Positions 42,331 to 54,629 of a stretch of DNA of 64,000 nt are shown here, piece by piece (within the stretch, counting starts at the first letter, position 1; each line of letters starts with the position of its first letter). Both the position numbers and the translations under genes were made by a program. The DNA comes from Ancylostoma caninum (taxonomy: Eukaryota > Nematoda > Chromadorea > Rhabditida > Ancylostomatidae). The stretch is taken from positions 1,743,001-1,807,000 of the forward strand of contig JBAJFG010000384.1 in NCBI GenBank assembly GCA_037903475.1, given 5' to 3'. The notes beneath the pieces were generated by a model that searched no databases, was not told the origin of the DNA, and was given only the letters and a program-made list of their open reading frames with translations.

Positions 42331-42657
42331 GCATTTCCTCCCGCTTGGTGAGAGAAAAAAAAACGGTTCAAATCAGACTAAGCCTACTTATACAGTGCCT
42401 ACCCTACAGGGCTGGGATTCATGAAACGACATCCAAACAAAACAACGATAGTTAGCGTGATTGGTTATCGTAGAGACGTTATTGACGATGTTAGGAGAAG
42501 CAGGATGCGGAACTTGGTTTGCTAGCCTGGTTTCGCCTGGTTATACGTGTATGAGTAGCAGCCCAGCACTCATTTGAATTTTGATTGGATGTACCTCATT
42601 CGGAACCAAGTACAACAGTCAAGGTCTTCTTACATTCCTACGAGGCAGATAATACAC

Positions 42658-42816
42658 ATTCCAGGCATTTCTTTCCCATTTCATCCAGAGGAAAATCTCC
42701 ATAGTGGAGGCGACGCCCCCGCGATCCCGTATTCTGGATTCCAGGTGGCCCATCGCATGCATTCACTTCCTCGTCGCCCTCCCACTCGGGAAAACAGCGA
42801 AGTATCACCGAAATTG
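42658..42816 (-). CDS. Candidate exon of long minus-strand gene
   Basis: After AAGTTGCAG the minus-strand frame reads ISVILRCFPEWEGDEEVNAC then DGPPGIQNTGSRGRRLHYGD and FPLDEMGKKCLE, with a donor GAAT|GTGTAT; unspliced it ends at TAG 18 bases later. Acidic/glycine composition and third-position bias look like real coding. It starts with two bases and ends with one; the latter fits the two-base start of the exon at 40608. A 147-codon frame on the same strand (42681-43124) is an out-of-frame alternative and looks less natural. Confidence 0.35.
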
Positions 42817-43109
42817 CTGCAACTTATTTTGTCCGGGTGCAGAAGATTCATATGATGAGCCAGACGTGCGCAAACAAATAACATTTCTAATTCGCTGCAG
42901 GGAAAAGAAATCGCCTCAGCACGAATACAAATCAAGACCCTCCCAACAGTTCCCGTAGTTACGTTTTCAAAAAGCTGGGACTTCGTGACGTATCCTGGGT
43001 GACACTGGCGCACATCTTCAAATGATGTGGCAATTTCTGCTTGGGAAAGTGATTTCTCAAGCATACGGCCTGTGGATTTCGCAAGGAAGCGGGGGGGGGG
43101 GGGGGAGGA

Positions 43110-44270
43110 CAAGTTAGAGCTCAAGTATTAGTTTTCATTCTGTGTTATCTAGTTTGACTTATTTATTATCTATTTAGTCAGTACATCAGTAATAACTGAT
43201 GCTTCGAAAAAAACCTAGATAATTCATAAAACACACCGTAGGAATAGCTTTTGTCGTTAGCTTCCAATAACTATGGAAGAAATAAATTTTTCGAAGCAGC
43301 CGAGTTACAAAATCTCATTTTTTCCACATGATTTCCAACTTAGTAATCTTCTGAAAAGCGAAGCATCAACATACGATACAGGTAAAAAGACAAAAAATCT
43401 CGTGAATGGGTGAACGGCTACGTATATATCTGTCGGGAGCAGTCTTCGCTTCTTCATCAAGCAATCCCAATGATCACTTCATAGTTTTAAGTTGATCTAT
43501 TTATTTACAGAAACTGTGTTTGTGGGAGAATTCTCAGGGGTTCAGCCAAAAATTGGTCCTCTTCTGAGCAGTATCTTCCTTCTTTAGGGCTGACACCACC
43601 AATAGAACGTCAGTGTCAGGAAGCCCCAGAGTGATTGTATTCGTCACTCACAGCCATTCTTAACCTCCAAGCTAGCTGCCCTTTGTAAGTCCATGCGAAA
43701 CGACGGCAATGCCTTAATAGAGAAGCAGTTCAAGTGCACTTACGGACACAAAACCCACAAGCACCGGAAAAGGTACGGAAAACATGGCTTAGAAGCGTAT
43801 TAATGGGCCCACGTCTGCTGCAGATTTCGGATTCTAAAGACTTGGACTATTTTGTTAATCGCAGCTCGCAGACGGAGACAGCAATTCATTCCTGACGCGT
43901 AGTTGATGACCGTGGAAAATGCTTCAAAGCATCAAAAATGAGCTGAACGGGATAGAGAAGTCTTTGTGGGTTTGAGTTGAGAGGTGGGTTTGAGTGATAC
44001 AGGTGCAAGAACGTCTGCCGGTGCATCAACTGAAGCAAGGGATTTATTAGCCTTCCAGGAAGAAGGCTTTCCGCTCAGCTGAAATGAACCAGGTTTTGAG
44101 CCAAACCACTTCTTGCTATAATATCCTCATCCCTCACTAAGAAAAGTCTCGCGGCGAAAGTACACCCGCACTGCCTGGAGAATTCAGAAGAGCGGGTAGA
44201 TCAGATGGCAGATGTGTCCTATAACAATATGCTGACGGATCTGGAAACGTTGAGAAATTGAGCGGAACAT
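43110..44270. other. Spacer without supported gene
   Basis: Begins after a poly-G tract (43091-43105). No open frame with splice support or recognisable content was seen. Confidence 0.4.
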
Positions 44271-44275
44271 CCCTT

Positions 44276-44277
44276 AC

Positions 44278-44324
<47 letters not shown>

Positions 44325-44325
44325 T
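44276..44325 (+). repeat. (TTTA)n microsatellite
   Basis: About 12 uninterrupted TTTA units, then TATATATTTGAGC. No gene. Confidence 0.9.
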
Positions 44326-44617
44326 ATATTTGAGCACATACGAAGTGTTCGATAGAAAAGAAAACAGGTAAGCAATTACGATACGCCGAAACATGCTAAG
44401 GAGAAAATGGGACTCGGAGAGTATAGCTGACAGAAGAAAATGGGAAATCGCAATAGTTAAACATATTGAAATCATGTAAAGAAACAAACATCCCTAACAA
44501 ATGCGTGAGGAAGCCTCACTTATTTCTTTTCCTTTAAAGTGCGAAAGTATGTAGTAAGCTTCTAGATACTCGCAAGTACTTGTGAACGCTGCTGTAGTAA
44601 TCATAAGTAATAATGAT

Positions 44618-44660
44618 AAGGCTAATATAATATATGTACGTTCATATATTATATTATACC
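44618..44660. repeat. AT-rich perfect hairpin
   Basis: TAATATAATATATGTACG is followed by its near-inverse TTCATATATTATATTATA, a strong AT-rich hairpin or cruciform candidate. No associated gene. Confidence 0.6.
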
Positions 44661-44748
44661 CGGGGTCGCCCAGGGGCACCCATTTGTTACTGGCTGCGGA
44701 GCGAACCATAGCTAATATTCACGGAGAGCTGAGACAAGGTCGTGGTGA

Positions 44749-44898
44749 TCTCTGAGCAAGCGGAGGAATCAGTGGTCCGCACGCTTCGGATCACGACACG
44801 GCTCCTGGGGCCCATTCAGAAGCGAAGAAGCGGCAAATGCATTCGCCGATTTCGCCACAGATCAGAAGTGCAAGTTTATTCCACTCGTGTATTATGAA
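44749..44898 (+). other. GC-rich patch open in several frames
   Basis: One plus frame reads WSARFGSRHGSWGPFRSEEA then ANAFADFATDQKCKFIPLVY and YE before a donor GTAAGC. Two other plus frames and one minus frame are also open, so the strand is not decided. It may be an exon, a CpG-rich regulatory region or a repeat fragment. Confidence 0.25.
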
Positions 44899-45423
44899 GT
44901 AAGCGAAAAGGACCCGCGTGCGTTTGTGCGTCCAGAGAGAAGGATTGCGAGTAAAAACAGCAATTTCTGCCAGGTAAAAGCTGCACACAAAAGCTGTTCT
45001 CACGGAACGTAATAGGTGTTGCATAGGCTGTTATGCCATTACGCTAAATCCTGGGAAAAGTTACGAAGAGCCAGGAGTATGTAGCGGTAAAGTTTTGTCT
45101 GTTGTTCGCGTGTGCAGACAGTTTCCGAGCAAGGAGTACATAGGAGAAATTTTGAAGAAATAAAATGAGCTAAGAAAACTGTTCAAAACAATTCTGTAGG
45201 GGGAGATACAAACTGTACTTAGAACCGGATAAGAATAGAATAACTTAAGTGATTCAATTGTATATTCAGAATTCCGATCGAAAGAATTCGCAAGATTGAA
45301 AAGGTAGAAGCGCTCAACACCTTATTATCATTCCATGAAGGTCGTACTTTTCCCTACTTCTCGGAAACCCAGAATTTCCACTTATTCGAAATAGCATTTT
45401 CGGATTCGAATACATCTGATGCA

Positions 45424-46119
45424 TTATTCGGTCCTAAGTATGGCACGAACTAAGTGGTGTCCACCCAAAGCAAATTTACGAAAGAACCAAACGGCGCCAA
45501 TAGACCAGCAGTGTAAACCCTGAAACGAAACACCGGAAATCCTGAAGGGGAATAAGGAAAGGATCAGTTTCAGAAGCAGAACCGCGTTGTTTTGTGGCCA
45601 TAAGCGGAGATAGCGAGGGAGGGATGAAGATTTGCGGAATTCCGAAACGAAATTCCAAGAGTTCCTGAATTTTGACGTCGTGCAAGCTTCTAGCGACTGG
45701 TTTTCTGAGGAATTTTCCGTTATTGAGTCACGCCGAGGGATAAATGCGGTTGCTGTTCCTCTAAATCCTCCACATTTCAAACGTCTCGCCTCTTTCCCGC
45801 TTGGCTTTTGTTTTTGCGCCTCTTTTCGGCTCATCTCTGTGCTCATGGTTGAAAGAGCAGTCCTGTAGCAGAGCTGCGACAGAGCCGTTTTCATGGGCTC
45901 AGCGCCAGCCATTTGCATCTTCCTCCAAGTGCCCTCCAGACGGGAACGGAACCTGAATATGAATAAGCAGCGCTGGGCATCCGGTCTGTCTGGGCCCAGC
46001 CTTTGTGTTGTTTGGTTCAATCCACTGAACTTCCACCCTGAGGCGCTGCAGGCTTTTCTCTGTGTAGTGCACGTGCCATGCAATACGGTAGCGTGAAAAA
46101 TTTGGCTTCCATTGATCAT
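45424..46119 (-). other. 231-codon minus-strand open frame of doubtful reality
   Basis: This is the longest non-repeat open frame in the window that is not assigned to a gene. It includes KTALSQLCYRTALSTMSTEM and SRKEAQKQKPSGKEARRLK. An internal string (GCACGACGTCAAAATTCAGG) resembles one at ~42115-42135, so part is a dispersed repeat. The competing 45953-46059 splice model uses a different frame. Composition of the last third is poor. Confidence 0.2.
45953..46059 (-). CDS. Candidate exon of long minus-strand gene
   Basis: After CACTACACAG the minus-strand frame reads KSLQRLRVEVQWIEPNNTKA then GPRQTGCPALLIHIQ and reaches the donor CAG|GTTCCG. It begins with two bases that complete a lysine codon with the single base left by the candidate exon at 47632-47881, so the two splice in phase. 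Not recognised. Confidence 0.33.
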
Positions 46120-47289
46120 TAGTTTCTATAGGAGAAGTGCAAGGAAATCGCAAGGGTATAAATTGTGGAGTTACGTTCATATTTTATAACAGAACAATTC
46201 AGCGATTCACTCTCGCACTTCATTGAAACCTCATACTCAGTTCGCTGGAACATATCAACTCAATTACCCAACGTAAAAGTTTTTCAGCTGCACAAATTGT
46301 TCAGTTTTGAAAATCTCACACATTTTTGTAATTCGTCCAGATCTCCTCGAATCCATGCCACAATCGAAATTTTTGCCGCGAAATTCGAACACCCTTGAAC
46401 AGCAGCTGGTACGAGTCGTCATTTACGATATTTTACAACACCCGCGCGACACTTTGCTATGTGGGCTGCCTTCGAGAAAAGATCTAAAGCCAAGACATTA
46501 ATGGTTGACTAAGAATAGGAAAGAGCTGCTACGCATTTCACAAGGGTGCAAAAACTTTCAAAAATACATAGCTGCATCACTGCGTGAAAGCATCGCATTC
46601 CTTTGTATGCCAATCACAGATGTGAGCTGTACCCATTCCGTACCGTGACACCATTCGGGAGGACCACGAAAGATCAGAGCGGGAAAATGGATATAAGTGA
46701 AAAATTCCTGCGAGAAAACAACAAGGGCAACTCGGAATAAAACCGCAATCACAATCAGCCATGAAACAACCCCATTTCTAAGGTGGCAAAACATTTGGAG
46801 AGGTACCGCATCTACCACTAGTCTTCGGTAACCTTTTAGAAATACCAGTGGATTTTGTACCTGGTACATAAAAACTGTGGAATGTGGAAAATTTGAAAGA
46901 AGAAGATGTGACAGATGATGAGCAATAACAATGATTTGGATAGGTAATGATGAAGGTTCGCAGCGAATTCGACCGGCCAGTCAATCAGTGTGTCACGTCA
47001 TTAGATGACGTGTCTTGCTGCGGAATTTCCGGAGATTGGGGCAGTAAGTTTTCCCTGCGGTTCACCTGCGTTTCTGCCGCGGAAATTCCGGAGCGCTTTT
47101 CTTCTCTGCATCCTTCTGCCCGGAATCCCCTTCTGCTGCTGCTCTTCCGGAAGGCATCTCTTTCTGCTGCGGAATTCCCGAAAGGTCCCTATTCTGCTGC
47201 GGAATTTTCGGCAGTTTGTCTGAGCGTGGCGTTCGAAACGAACATTCGCGGGAAGATAATAACCGATTTGCAAATCAAAGAAGGGCAAG

Positions 47290-47375
47290 TGTTCCAAGCA
47301 AAAACTGGTTCATTTCATCCGAGAATCACGTCACAGCGAACGAAGGAAGTAAATGTTGAGGGTAATGGATAACGG
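47290..47375. repeat. Dispersed repeat, CCAAGCAAAAACTGGTTCAT family, copy 3
   Basis: CCAAGCAAAAACTGGTTCAT, TTCATCCGAGAATCACGTCA, then GAAGTAAATGTTGAGGGTAA. Partner copies at 22.8 and 39.4 kb. Confidence 0.6.
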
Positions 47376-47631
47376 AAACATTTGATGCAAGGGAGTTTAC
47401 CATTCTGGGCTAGCTGGAAGGTCAAAACTTCCTCTGGAGCTCCCATGAATTCCACGACAGGTGATGTGCGTGAATGTTTTCATAAAAGTATAGATATAGA
47501 ACGCCGTTTGTGGACTAACTGTAGCACTTCAACAGGAAGCAGCCGTTGCGAAAAGTCTGAGGGTGGGTCAGGCCTTTCCCACATTCACAAAATGGCTTAG
47601 GCCTGGGTCAGTGGCAATGTGGGCTACTCAC

Positions 47632-47881
47632 TTCTTTGCTTTCTGAAGGGTTCCAGACGTCTTATAGCAGCTTTTTCCTCTGAGCAGATAATCCTGACAA
47701 AAAACGTCTGCTCTTCTTTCCCAGGAAGACCATAAACATTGAAGGAAGCAATGTTTGCAACGTAGTCTGGTGGAAAAACTCTGTAATAATCTCCAAATTC
47801 GTGATGCAGTGAGGTTGCATGATCCTGGACGCTTTGAATGCAATGAGATCCATGCATGCTTTTCCTGCCATGGGGTGCAGC
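47632..47881 (-). CDS. Candidate 250 nt exon of long minus-strand gene
   Basis: Between TTGGTTTGAAG and a near-perfect donor (AAGAA|GTGAGT) the frame is open for 83 codons: it includes HGSHCIQSVQDHATSLHHEF, GDYYRVFPPDYVANIASFNV, YGLPGKEEQTFFVRIICSEE and KAAIRRLEPFRKQR. The mix of charged, aromatic and glycine/proline residues looks like a folded domain. Two other frames are also open on this strand but have worse composition. It ends with one spare base, in phase with 46059-45953. I could not name the domain. Confidence 0.42.
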
Positions 47882-48099
47882 CTTCAAACCAAGTAGCTGT
47901 GAGCAGGAACGTCAGATGACGTCTTCCACACTAGCGGAGTAGTAGCGACAACCGTGAGTCGTGCTTCTGAATAGTGACAAGGCATCACTTGAGGATGACG
48001 AGCAGAGCAAGTGGCTGCTCACGGGGCGGAACCGAGTGGTAGTTGTCGGCATAAACCGAGTCTTTGGCGGAGGTAATTAGCGACCGGTAACACGCAAAA

Positions 48100-50280
48100 C
48101 AACCACGCTACTATGACATCTAGACAGCTCTGCATGAGAGAAGTCTTGCGTAAACTGCTTACGCCACCCTACTACATGTAGCACGACAGAATTCATGACA
48201 TTTATCATCCGCGGCTTGATTCTAACATACACTGCTAGCAGGGATTTTAATTCAGCTATCACTTTTGAGTTAGCCTTGAACCAAAAGGGATAACGCAAGA
48301 GGTTGTTGTGCAAATGTCTCCCAACAAACTTGACAACACTCGTAGAAATATTTGCTGATGAAAAACGGACAATACCTCTAATTCTTGCCTCAAAGTTCTA
48401 CGGAAACACCGAAATCTCAGAACACAGTTTTCGTACACATATAATGAACCAAGCACCCGAGATCATTTTTCGACAATTTTGTACAATTATTTGGAGCGCT
48501 ACTATAAACATGTGGATAGGCGCATAGATGCTAAGCTTTGGATGCTATACTAGAATTAACAGAAACTTTCGAAAAATCCTAGGCAAGATTATGGAATGAC
48601 GAATGTGGGGCCCTCCATTCCCTTTCGGATTTTCCGTATCCTGGGAAACTGTTGGAAAGATTAAAAAAATACGAGACACTTAGTAGTCAACATTAATCCA
48701 GTCCTTCGGTTTTTGTTTTCTTCTTGAAAAGTTGGATCCGTGAAGAGGAACGGCGTTACTCGTATGTATAGGTCTGATCCATAGCTCTGATCCAAACATC
48801 CGAAGTAATGGTTTATGGCCCAATTTTGGCTAATGTTATACTTGACGATAATTCAATCGTTCTCGTCTTGCACTCCGATATTGTGTGGTCACGTAAGTGT
48901 AACCTATTTCGAAAATCTATTCCTTTATTCGGTGTGCAGGAGCAGCAGTTCAATCAGTGGTTTAGTCGACCATGTGAGCCAATGCGGCGGCAGATACCCC
49001 TTCCAACGTTAAATTTGTAAGGCGCTCAATACGCTAATTTGTCAAAATTTTTCTTCATTTAATTTGGCTATTTTTACATGACGATTTATATTTTAGTTTT
49101 TATTCTAGGCGCAGTCAAGCATACATTTAACAATAAATATAACGTCTCCATTCTTTCTCTATCAGTAAAACCTAGATGCCGTTGAGTTTTCCTAATATTC
49201 GGTGTCTCTGTTGAATCAAAAATTGACAGTTCGTTAATGGAATCGAGCCCGTGGAGACAAATGTTTAGTAGCGGAGAAATAAAGCAATGCCCATGTCCCC
49301 ACCCAAGCACATCACTACTCCCGATTTATTCAGTGGTTTCATCCAAAATCCCATTTAACGGCTTTTCTATCTTTTGTGGCAATTGATCTTAACTAGAACT
49401 GATCAAATGCTGTTTGAATCCATCCAACACTCCGTTACCATTGTCTTCTTCTTTGAAGAACAAGTTTCCCAAGTGAATGCACGACGACACCACTTTTTCT
49501 TTCAAAGCGTAACACCAGTGGAAGAACTTGTCCAAAGACTGTGTTCTCCAAGAGGAAACAGCGCTATGTCCACTCCAGCAGAAAGGAACCAAGTAAGACT
49601 ACAAGAAAAAATATAGGTTGCGTGCCCGTACATAAAAGCATTTTCGCGATTCCGTTTCTCTCTACGATGATAAATTGCAATAAAAGATGGGTATACAATA
49701 GTAATCACTTACGGATAGTTATAATAATAGAATAATAATCGATAATGAATACAGACAAATGGTGATGAAGAGATGGGTAAAAAGCAGGGGTAACTTCTCA
49801 GTTTGGTTGCGTTTACTAACGTAACCACAACCCCCATCAACAACGCTGAAAATCATTTGTATCCTCCTTGTTTTTCAACGGAATCGACAAATTTAGTTAG
49901 AATTTTAAGTTAATTTAGTTAACTAATTTATTTACTTAATCCTTCCGTGCAAAACACTACTGCTTGTTGGATGAGGAGCGATGAAGCAAAGCACTCTATA
50001 AAAAGAGGACAAGCAGAAAACCTTGTAAATAGCAATAGTGCTAATAGCATTAGTATCTGTATGTAAGGAGCTTTTCTGGGTGATCGCCAGATTTAAGGAG
50101 CTCATGACGAATAGCTGTTGTTCAACGCTGTCAGCGATAACCACCTAATTCCACTAAGGAACAGGCTAGGTCGGACTTTCGTATCACTCTCCTGCTCAAC
50201 AAACATGCGTCATCGCACTTATAGGCGTACTATGGGAAAAATTCAAGCGCAGATGAACTTTCGCTCTCGCGTGTCAAAGG
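48100..50280. other. Spacer without supported gene
   Basis: AT-rich sequence with many short open frames lacking splice support. No repeats with clear ends were recognised. Confidence 0.4.
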
Positions 50281-50289
50281 ACAGTAAGG

Positions 50290-50572
50290 GATAAGAACAC
50301 GCAAAGGCATTAGTGCACTGAATGGAAGCCGGAGCTCCCCGAAGCAATCGAATGTAGGGGAAGTCCGGAACGGTAGAGACCGCGATGCTCTCTTTCGTTG
50401 GAGAGCACAAGCAGAGGAAGCGTTCACCAAACGAGGGGAGTTGTAGACGCGAAGACCAGCCGTGAGAGCCTCCTCCGTGTGGGAAAGCGCGGATATATCC
50501 GGCAAATCCATCCGCGTCCACGGAACATCGTCGGACGGGCTGTCCTTTGCGTGGACGCGGGTGTGGGCCAAG
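50290..50572 (-). CDS. Candidate exon of long minus-strand gene, frame uncertain
   Basis: After CCTCCCCAG one minus-strand frame reads AHTRVHAKDSPSDDVPWTRM, DLPDISALSHTEEALTAGLR, VYNSPRLVNASSACALQRKR and ASRSLPFRTSPTFDCFGELR, a serine-rich basic sequence like a disordered phospho-region. A second frame (VDADGFAGYIRAFPHGGGSH and on) is also open with similar base bias. The donor is not clear, so the low boundary is approximate. Confidence 0.28.
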
Positions 50573-50599
50573 CTGGGGAGGGCAGCCGCGTATTAAAAC

Positions 50600-52620
50600 G
50601 CAGCTAGGCCGTTAATTTAGAGGCTTCAATGAAAACAAAAGCAGCGACGCAAACAAGGAGTCGTCGCTGCGAAGAAGTTGCGAATTCTCAAGCATTCTCT
50701 CAACCGCGATGAGCGTCAGTTTCATTGGAGGTTCAGGTTCGCAATTAGGCAACCGAATTGATGGCACTACCTCACATGAGGATCGTTTTCGAGACTTTTA
50801 TGTGAGAAGAATCTTCTGAAGGCGCTCATCACAATCATGTAAGTGATTTCTAACAAAACTGTACAAAAACTTGTTTTTGAGCAAGTTCTTTCGTGGAGAA
50901 ATCGGCACGCCCGTAGAGCGCCTATCACGAGACTGTGCAGCTGATGTTATCGATCGCTAACCTTTAGCGCCACTCTTGCGGCAGATGTCTGAATGAGCAC
51001 CCAAATTCTCCACAAAAGAACCGACTTGAAAACGGGTTTTTATGCATTTTGTGAGGAATCGTGTCTACCATTGCGATCAGAGCCATCTGAGGGTTCTTTT
51101 CGCATAAGAATTTTAGGAAGAATCCTGAGGTAAAACGCTGCCTTCAGTGCCTTGCGAGAGAGCCTGACTCCGAACGTGACACAGTGCATGATGACAGATG
51201 TGAATGACTGAAGGTAACTAACCATGAACGAGGGGAAAAGAATGTGGTGGTGCAACCTCAGATAATTTGTTCCACGAGGGGACTTTTTTTCGAATAATCC
51301 AGTCTTATGTTTATTTAAAGTCGGATGGTCATTCAAAATTCTACCATATGATTTTTCGTCGCATGAGCAGAGAAAATACATCCTTTTACGAAGCTGGTCG
51401 TGCATTAACCAGAATAATTGCTACAGTAGGCCTTCTCGCTCAGCTATCCCTGGTAAACCAATTATGCAACTAACGGGAAAAACGGAGAGGAATTAGTTAC
51501 ATGGAAGAGAGGAACACAGAAAAAAGAGATGTGGTTTCTCTCTCCACGATAGAAACGCTTGGACTGGCCAAACACTTATTTTTCTTACTCTTTTTAGAAG
51601 GAACTGATGTTTCTGTGAAATTCGAGGGATTTTTGGCAGGAAACGGACGACGATCGAGAGTGGAGTGGCAACAAGAAGTCGAGTGCTCGTGGGTGTAACG
51701 TTGAAGGCGCTTCGTCACGCAATCCATTGCTTTCATGTCATGGAAATTTTGGCAAAAAATGGGCTTTGAGAGCACGCGACAAATCCGGCATGCTGGCTCT
51801 CAGTTCAAGGACACTGGAAGTCGGTCGCTATACAATTCTTAATGTAAATTTGGATCTCGGTATTTGGTACTTCAGGACGCTGGCAAGGAGCTTGGAAGGC
51901 GGAAGGGCGAGGGAGGACAATGTACGCGTTCTCGAAATGAAGATCACTTGGGAAGCAGGATTGACAAATGTAGCGTTAACTATTTATTTATTTATTTAAT
52001 AAACTCTAGGGCGTACCATAAATGAGAGAAACGCTAGAAAACGGAAGGAAGAGGTAGGAAATCTTGTCTGCAAAAGCAGTGACTATTCTAGTGGCTGATC
52101 CAATCCATGCCGGAAAAACAGGCCTGTCTCCTATTAAGGTCAGTGAAGCAGTTCTCTCCGAGGTCCTTCTCTCATATCTTAAACCCAAATACGGACAACT
52201 GTTACAAGACTTGAATAGCCAACTAAACCCATAGTGAGCGAATTTTCCACGAAACACGAGCGAACGGGATGGGAGAACCTCAAAGGGGATTCACCCAATC
52301 TTTTGTTATTTTAGGAGAATTAGATATAAGACTCCATCCTGATTCCTTATTTTCAACATTTATAAAGAAAAAAAAAACTAATCGTAATAACAGCGGCGTG
52401 GATTTGCAGTAAGTAGGTGAGGGTAAGTTTCTCGGTCGTAGGACCATTTCCCTCTCATCAGTCTGTTTTGACTCTGCCGATGTCAAATAATCATTTCTAC
52501 AAGATCACACACGAAAAGAGAACCTGTACTGCCATTTTCATTCAGAAATGAAGTTTTCAAGAGTTGTCCTAATGGTAGGGAATAATTAATAACGATCCCA
52601 AAAAATGACAGCGGAAATAG
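50600..52620. other. Spacer without supported gene
   Basis: Short open frames only. A (TTTA)n-like run is at 51980-52000. No recognisable content. Confidence 0.4.
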
Positions 52621-52624
52621 GAAA

Positions 52625-53050
52625 CTTAAAGGCAGCACCCGTCGAAATCATCGTGTTTGTGATTTCGCCGGATTTTGAAGATTTTAGGGGTGTTTTGCTC
52701 ATATACGGTGATGAAAACGCGCGAAACACCCGAGGAAGCCGAGAAAACGCGATGCTGCCTCCGTGCGCGTACGAGTATTCCGGCGGCGCCCTGCCTGAGC
52801 AGCAGATGGGTCCCAGCACGGAGACAGGGAGACGCGCCCGCCCGCATGCGTTTGATTTCGTAAGCTGGCGCGTCGAGGCCTCCGAAGTACTAGCCGACTG
52901 GGCGTGCACGCGACGGTAGTTCGCCGTTTTCTGCAGGCAAGTGGTTACGGTTCTGCAGGCAAGTGGTCTGTTCCAGATTTGTGATGTGCGCGGCGCCTAC
53001 TTTATGGCTCGCACCTCAGAACCGAGGCGGGGATTTCGTGCTGCCTTTAA
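52625..53050. mobile_element. ~425 bp MITE with TTAAAGGCAGCAC termini, copy 2
   Basis: The left end CTTAAAGGCAGCACCCGTCG and right end CGTGCTGCCTTTAAA match those of the element at 14349-14779. Internal landmarks are shared: GAAACACCCGAGGAAG-like, GATGGGTCCCAGCACGGA, and a GCGCGTCGAGG-like segment. Length is similar. The small open frames inside are not conserved between the copies. Confidence 0.75.
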
Positions 53051-53108
53051 AAAAAAGCTTATGCAAATTGTACACTTTCTCAGAACCTCTGCAACAACTA
53101 TTTATCCA

Positions 53109-53162
53109 GCTTTTGAGAAACTAGTTTCAGATCGCATCTGAAACTAGTTTTTCGAAAGCTGG
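53109..53162. repeat. Palindrome at left end of a repeat-flanked block
   Basis: GAAACTAGTTTCAGAT and its inverse ATCTGAAACTAGTTTT flank a 3-base centre; arms ~25 bp with two mismatches. It opens a run of short tandem units to the right. Confidence 0.7.
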
Positions 53163-53345
53163 TAGAATACTATTTTTTGGCACTTCCTTGCTAAATAGTT
53201 GCAAATGAAAAGCTTGCAAAATAGTTGTTTTGACCTCTTCCCTGCCAAATAGTTGTAAAATGAAAAGCTGGTTAATTAGTTGTTCTGACCACTTCCTTGA
53301 TAAATAGTTGCAAAATGAAAAGCTAGTGAGATAGTTGTTCTCCGA
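53163..53345 (+). repeat. ~62 bp tandem units (AAATAGTTGCAAAATGAAAAGC)
   Basis: Three units each containing AAATAGTTGCAAAATGAAAA, GCTxGTxAxATAGTTGT and a CACTTCCTTG linker. The same unit recurs at 54415-54530, about 1.1 kb away, so the two clusters may be subterminal repeats of one larger element. Confidence 0.7.
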
Positions 53346-53399
53346 AGTCAACCCGTTAGAACAGGAACGTTTTGTGGATCACACTCATTCAGAATACAA

Positions 53400-54414
53400 C
53401 GACTTTATTGGTGGCGTTCATAAACGTCTCCAAACTGTGTGGCGCAACCCAGCCACAAATCTGGTTGTAGGAACAACTCGTGTCAGAGGACTGCTTCTGT
53501 GGTTCTCATAGTTTACTGTGATTGGGCAATCTTCGGCTACTGTTCAGATTAGTTCATCACCTTTCGCAGTCGTGCTTCACTCAGCCAAGATTCGAAATTG
53601 TCCAAACAGGCTGCAAACTTCGGAAATTGTTTCTACATTAGATTAGAGTTTAGATGCCCCAACAGGGACTCTGATAACTGTGCAGCGCGAACGCAACCCA
53701 ACAACGTAATGCGTCTAGTGAAAATCCTAGCAGTACTTCCTTCCAGTTGCTGCCATCCTGCCCTTGCTGCAAAATTTTTCTCTTTAAAGCAGCAACTGAG
53801 GGGAAGGTGGCAGCAGCTGCGAGGAGATGCTGCTAGGGTTTCTACTTGTCGCACTACGCTGTTCGGGCTGCTTTCGATGTGCAGCACAGTTATCAAAGGA
53901 ATTCTAATTCGGTGTGCAGTCTATTAATTTAAATAGTTTTCTAATAAGCAAACTTGCCTTGCTTCAGAACGGATACTGAGAAAAGAAATCAAGCTTGTTT
54001 AAATGGTCTTCTTTAACCGGTCTATAGTAGTCATGACTAATTTGCAAATCTCCCTTGAAAGGTCTTGAACAGAGCACTGCCAGTGAATTGGTGCATAGGT
54101 AAGAGTAAGTACATTCTGAAAACTTAACTTAAAGCGCTATCTTTTTTCGAGAGTTCTCGGATATAGCTTTTCCAGACCTTTGTTTTCGCTAATACTATAT
54201 GTGGTTTCACTAGCAACTGATTGAGTGGACTAAACTATTTGAATACCTGTTTTGAGGAGATTCAAAAAATGGAGACAAAGTCTGAAAACATATGTATAAC
54301 TCACGCTTTGTATGGAAGCGGAGTAACAGCCGCTCTTCATTGTATGGGACCGTTAAAATACCCTACCACATACGAAGGATTCTTTCATTTCTGCGTGATA
54401 GCCGCAGAGTATCA
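53400..54414. other. DNA between the two AAATAGTTG repeat clusters
   Basis: About 1 kb without a convincing coding frame. A region at 53690-53880 contains an inverted pair (CTTCCAGTTGCTGCCATCC and GGTGGCAGCAGCTGCGAGG) and the string CCTAGCAG, related to CCCCAGCAGCATCTCCTCTC at ~4105. Possibly the interior of a non-autonomous DNA transposon. Confidence 0.35.
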
Positions 54415-54620
54415 GCGCAAAGCTAGTAAAATAGTTGTTTTTGGAGAAAGCTGGTAAAATAGTTGTTTTGAATTCCTAGTAAAATAGTTGCAAAATGAAA
54501 AGCTGGTCGGCAACTATTTTTTCCAGGCTGGTGATGACGTCATACTGGTTTGCAAGTTGTTTTTAGCAAAAGCTTGCAAACTACTTTATTTGAGCTTGTT
54601 TGCAAGTTGTTTTTGAGAAA
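54415..54620 (+). repeat. AAATAGTTG repeat cluster, right
   Basis: GCTAGTAAAATAGTTGTTTT, GCTGGTAAAATAGTTGTTTT and AAATAGTTGCAAAATGAAAA in tandem, then GGCAACTATTTTTTCC in reverse and several TTGCAAGTTGTTTTT units. Counterpart of 53163-53345. Confidence 0.7.
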
Positions 54621-54629
54621 TCCTTGTTT

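Noticed and set aside
42681..43124. 147-codon minus-strand frame
   Set aside because: Its upstream part crosses a poly-G tract and it conflicts with a better-looking spliced frame at 42658-42816.
52586..52919. Open frames of 100-107 codons on both strands
   Set aside because: They lie inside the MITE at 52625-53050 and are not conserved in its relative at 14.35 kb.
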